Positions 5,444 through 7,860 of a stretch of DNA of 7,860 nt are shown here, one piece after another. This DNA comes from Microcaldota archaeon (GTDB lineage: Archaea; Micrarchaeota; Micrarchaeia; Burarchaeales; Burarchaeaceae). Every line of letters begins with the position of its first letter. Within the stretch, counting starts at the first letter, position 1. Position numbers and translations under genes: made by a program. The stretch lies in NCBI GenBank assembly GCA_003660965.1, contig QMVF01000032.1:1-7860 (forward strand). The letters run 5' to 3'. The notes beneath the pieces are model-generated. The model worked only from the letters and a program-made list of their open reading frames with translations. It did not search any database and was not told the origin of the DNA.

Positions 5444-6196
5444 ATGGCGTCTATGGAAATAACTGTTGATGATGTAAAGTTTCTACGCAGCTGCGTGGAT
5501 GCAATAGTTAATTTGATAGAGGAAGGAACGCTTGAGCTAGGTAGCGATGCCATGGGCGTGCGCGCCATGGATGCATCGCAAATAGCAATGGTTGTGTTCT
5601 CTGCTCCCAAGAGTGCATTTGCGGGCTATAAGGTAAGCGGAAGCGAGAAGGTTGGAGTTAATTTTGCTGATTTGAGCAAAATTTTAGGGAGGGGAAGGTC
5701 TAAGGATAAGCTGATTATAAAGCGGAAAGAGAACAAGCTGGAGCTTGAATTCAGAGGCAAGGGCTCCAAGAGGCATTTCTCCCTTCCGCTTCTCGAGGAT
5801 GCAGGAGGCGGGCAGAAAGAGCCCAAGGTTGAGCATGACGCGCTTGTAAAAATTCGTGGTGGCGAGTTCAAGGAAATGCTGCGTGATGTTGCACTGGTGA
5901 GCTCGCACCTTACAATGGAGGCTAAAGGTAAGGAGTTTATGGTGAGTGCAAAGGGCGACAGTGCTGAGATGAGTGCGGTTAGTGAAAAGGGGGAGAAGAA
6001 GGAGTTCGAGGTTGATGCAAAAAAGGAGGCTCGTGCCACATTCCCGCTTCAATACTTAGATGACATTGCAAAGGCCTGCCCTGATGATGAGCTCATGAGC
6101 ATCCATCTGCGCAGCAACAAGCCGGTTAAGCTAGATTACAAAATTGGAAAGGCTGGCCTTACATATTATTTAGCGCCAAGAATTGAAGACGAGTAG
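5444..6196 (+). CDS. pcn: DNA polymerase sliding clamp PCNA
   Basis: PCNA forms a trimeric ring around DNA that tethers replicative polymerase, FEN1, ligase and other PIP-box proteins. The 250-residue length is normal. N-terminal clamp features are 'DDVKFLRSCVDAIVNLIEEG' (near 9-28), 'AMGVRAMDASQIAMVVFSAP' (near 35-54, the canonical MDxS segment) and 'FAGYKV'. The interdomain connecting loop lies around 'LLEDAGGGQKEPKVEHDALV', with a glycine cluster. The second domain has 'EFKEMLRDVALVSSHLTMEA', and the C-terminal part ends 'DYKIGKAGLTYYLAPRIEDE', the typical archaeal PCNA end (LAPRxE). The ATG at 5444 is chosen from the GGAGTG upstream. It is the last gene of the operon, 28 nt after the signal peptidase, and its TAG stop lies 2 nt from the convergent enolase stop. 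Identification is confident. Confidence 0.95.
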   Translation: MASMEITVDDVKFLRSCVDAIVNLIEEGTLELGSDAMGVRAMDASQIAMVVFSAPKSAFAGYKVSGSEKVGVNFADLSKILGRGRSKDKLIIKRKENKLELEFRGKGSKRHFSLPLLEDAGGGQKEPKVEHDALVKIRGGEFKEMLRDVALVSSHLTMEAKGKEFMVSAKGDSAEMSAVSEKGEKKEFEVDAKKEARATFPLQYLDDIAKACPDDELMSIHLRSNKPVKLDYKIGKAGLTYYLAPRIEDE

Positions 6197-6198
6197 AT

Positions 6199-7560
6199 CT
6201 AGAGTCTCTTCTTCAAAGCATCCTCAACTGTAGGCTGGAAAACGCTGAAGCCAGGATATTTGGCACGCTTGCCCAGATCATCCTCTGCCATTAAAGGCAC
6301 ATTATATTTCGCATTGCGGTCAGAGCCTGATGAGCCGCTCTTTATCTGCTTCGTACCTGTGGTCTGCTCGAGCACAAAGTGGCCAATGAAATCATCCTCA
6401 GTCTCACCCGAGCGGTGTGAAATTACATTAGTCCTGTCTGCCTCATCCGTAATTTCCATCGTCTTGCGCGTACCGGAAACCGTACCGATCTGGTTGAGCT
6501 TTATGAGGCTCGAATTTCCAATTCCATCTTCAATTGCCTTAAGCAGCAGATCGGGATTGGTGCATATATAGTCATCGAGAACCAATTGTACCTTATGGCC
6601 AAGCATCTCAGTGAGCAGCTGCCAGCCCTTCTTGTCCCTATCACCCATTCCATCTTCAATCGAGGCAATCATAGGATAGCGATCAACAAGATCAGCCCAG
6701 AAATCAGCCACCTGCTCAGATGTGAGCCTCTGACCGCCCAGATGATATGTCTTGTCCCTTGGGTCTGGCTCGCTTTCCTGAAGATCCTTTCCATAAATTT
6801 CAGAGAATGCACCATCAAATCCGATCAGGATGTGCTTGCCTGCCTTGTAGCCTGCCTTATCAATTGCTGCAATAACCGCATCCAGAGTTGCGTCAGCAGA
6901 TTTGAAGGGGTTTACAAAGCCTCCCTCATCACCCCTGCCTGTAGAATGGCCTGCTTTCTTCAAAATAGACTTGAGAGCATACCAGACGCCAGTGCCCATC
7001 TCCATTGCTTCTGCAAAGCTCTTTGCACCCACTGGCAGAATCATGGTTTCCTGAATTTCAAAGCCAGAGTCTGCATGCTTGCCTGCATTGAGTACGTTGA
7101 GCTGGGGCACAGGTAAGTAGATGGTTTCAGCAGAGCCTGCAAAATACTCCCAGAGCTGAAGGCCTTCTGCATGCGCCTTTGCACGCGCGAATGCGCCTGA
7201 AACTGGAAGAATTGCATTTGCACCCAGCTTGCGCAGATTATCTGTTCCATCCTTCTTGATGAGCATTTGATCCAAAGTTTTCTGTGAACCGCTGGTGAGC
7301 AGCTTGCCCTCGAACATAGGGGCAATTACTTCATTTATTGCTCTCACTGCACCCATTACGTCCTTGCCCCTCCAGCGCTTGGCGCGCTTATCGCGCCTTT
7401 CAACGGCCTCCTTCCAGCCGGTTGAGGCGCCTGAGGGAACTTTAAAGAATACGGACTTGCCGTCTGAAAGCTTCATTCTGCAGGCAACTGTAGGATTGTT
7501 CCTTGAATCAACGATTCTGTAGCCCTTGATCTTCATTACCTTAAGCACTTTCGAAGCCAT
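6199..7560 (-). CDS. eno: Enolase (phosphopyruvate hydratase)
   Basis: Enolase interconverts 2-phosphoglycerate and phosphoenolpyruvate in cytoplasmic glycolysis and gluconeogenesis, using Mg2+. The protein is 453 residues, slightly long for the family. Key elements are all present: 'VPSGAST' mobile loop (41-47), His162 in 'NAGKHADSGFEIQETM', Glu171 in the same segment, Glu212 in 'RGDEGGF', metal ligands Asp249 ('IGFDGAFSEIY'), Glu302 ('SIEDGM') and Asp329/330 ('VLDDYICTNP'). Also present are Lys354 ('IKLNQIGTVS', the general base), 'SHRSGETED' (381-389) and Lys407 ('QIKSGSSGSDR'). Several normally invariant positions are changed: DSRGNP is DSRNNP, the NGG before the active-site His is NAG, and GDDLFVTN is LDDYICTN. 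The ATG at 7560 is preferred because GGTGG lies 4 nt upstream; an ATG at 7572 would add four residues. It has its own TATA box. Function is confident, with a divergent sequence. Confidence 0.95.
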   Translation of the reverse strand: MASKVLKVMKIKGYRIVDSRNNPTVACRMKLSDGKSVFFKVPSGASTGWKEAVERRDKRAKRWRGKDVMGAVRAINEVIAPMFEGKLLTSGSQKTLDQMLIKKDGTDNLRKLGANAILPVSGAFARAKAHAEGLQLWEYFAGSAETIYLPVPQLNVLNAGKHADSGFEIQETMILPVGAKSFAEAMEMGTGVWYALKSILKKAGHSTGRGDEGGFVNPFKSADATLDAVIAAIDKAGYKAGKHILIGFDGAFSEIYGKDLQESEPDPRDKTYHLGGQRLTSEQVADFWADLVDRYPMIASIEDGMGDRDKKGWQLLTEMLGHKVQLVLDDYICTNPDLLLKAIEDGIGNSSLIKLNQIGTVSGTRKTMEITDEADRTNVISHRSGETEDDFIGHFVLEQTTGTKQIKSGSSGSDRNAKYNVPLMAEDDLGKRAKYPGFSVFQPTVEDALKKRL

Positions 7561-7564
7561 CAAA

Positions 7565-7569
7565 CCACC
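7565..7569 (-). promoter_or_regulatory. Shine-Dalgarno that decides the enolase start
   Basis: On the minus strand GGTGG is followed by TTTG and the ATG at 7560. The upstream ATG at 7572 would place this motif inside the coding sequence. Confidence 0.5.
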
Positions 7570-7599
7570 CATTCAACTAGGCAGAATTATGGCTTTGAA

Positions 7600-7608
7600 A
7601 ATTTAAAA
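7600..7608 (-). promoter_or_regulatory. TATA box of the enolase gene
   Basis: On the minus strand this reads TTTTTAAAT followed by T-rich sequence. A start site about 26 nt downstream falls near 7577, giving a leader of about 17 nt before the ATG at 7560 that contains GGTGG. The box lies in the short gap after the upstream gene's stop. Confidence 0.6.
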
Positions 7609-7624
7609 AGGCAAATAGAAGGGG

Positions 7625-7860
7625 TTAGCCAAAAATGGCACCCATTCCCTGCTCAGCGCTCGAGTCTTCCTCGTGAATCTGCTTTATTATCTTGCCTTCT
7701 AGCTCGCTCTCGCACCTCTTGAACTCCTCAAGCTCTGCTCCCTTCAGCTTTTCCTCCGCGTGCTTGAAGAACTCCTCGCCTCCGCTTAAGTAGACGTAAA
7801 GCTTTCCCTCTTCTCCTCCAACCGCCTTGCCCTCCTTGAGCTTGTAGCCCTGCTTAGCAA
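7625..7860 (-). CDS. C-terminal end of an unrecognised charged protein (start off the window)
   Basis: An open frame enters from the right edge and ends at a TAA at 7625-7627; 77 complete codons plus two bases are visible. It is Lys/Glu-rich and reads AKQGYKLKEGKAVGGEEGKL at the start of the visible part. The next segment, YVYLSGGEEFFKHAEEKLKG, could be a beta strand followed by a helix. A helix-rich acidic stretch with one cysteine ('EEFKRCESELEGKIIKQI') follows, and the protein ends SAEQGMGAIFG. I do not recognise the family. Codon use is like that of the neighbouring genes, supporting a real gene. It is upstream of enolase on the same strand, with a TATA box in the 64-nt gap, so enolase can be transcribed separately. 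Confidence 0.65.
   Translation of the reverse strand, partial: AKQGYKLKEGKAVGGEEGKLYVYLSGGEEFFKHAEEKLKGAELEEFKRCESELEGKIIKQIHEEDSSAEQGMGAIFG

Noticed and set aside
5626..6039. Minus-strand open frame rich in Ser, Leu and Pro opposite pcn
   Set aside because: Its composition is that of a reversed Lys/Glu-rich gene, and it is antisense to a clear PCNA sequence.
6586..7116. Long plus-strand open frame opposite the enolase gene
   Set aside because: It lies wholly antisense to a strongly conserved enolase, has no Shine-Dalgarno or promoter, and its protein has no recognisable motifs; it is a by-product of enolase codon use.
1..7860. Mobile element, CRISPR array, toxin-antitoxin or defence island
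   Set aside because: No inverted-repeat ends, transposase, integrase, regularly spaced repeats or small toxin-like gene pairs were seen; the genes are housekeeping or cell-surface types.

Overview
The window looks archaeal. It carries an archaeal Csl4 exosome subunit, RNA polymerase subunit Rpo11/RpoL, PCNA, a DUF99 protein, a DUF373 membrane protein and an S26B-type signal peptidase with a Ser-His-Asp layout. Genes that begin transcription units are preceded by TATA boxes about 26 nt upstream of a leaderless start or of a very short GGTG-bearing leader. Tight packing, GTG/TTG starts and several unusual protein architectures fit a small-genome lineage, possibly DPANN (Micrarchaeota/Diapherotrites-like). 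That placement is inference; no rRNA is present to settle it.

Layout. Positions 1-1753 on the minus strand hold a leaderless DUF373 membrane-protein gene. It is followed after a few bases by the 5' part of a predicted lipoprotein gene that runs off the left edge and resembles the N-terminal beta-sandwich of DUF4091-type glycoside-hydrolase-like proteins. Positions 1754-1905 are a divergent promoter region that also contains a possible 22-codon leader ORF. Positions 1906-2961 encode an unrecognised single-pass membrane protein with a large outer part. Positions 3017-6196 are a compact five-gene plus-strand operon: csl4, rpoL, a DUF99 gene, a signal peptidase and pcn. Its genes overlap by 4 or 14 nt or are separated by 2 or 28 nt. 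Enolase (7560-6199, minus) converges on pcn with only 2 nt between the two stop codons. The last gene (minus, 7858-7625) is the C-terminal end of an unrecognised charged protein.

How the genes relate. The central operon joins RNA decay or processing (Csl4), transcription (Rpo11), a putative nuclease-fold protein (DUF99), protein export (signal peptidase) and replication (PCNA). This is a housekeeping, growth-linked unit rather than a mobile or defence island. I see no transposases, integrases, CRISPR repeats, tRNA or rRNA genes. The most unusual element is the signal peptidase, which has three predicted N-terminal membrane segments and an insertion of about 85 residues with six cysteines between its catalytic serine box and its histidine box. 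I did not find strong evidence for an entirely new multi-gene system.
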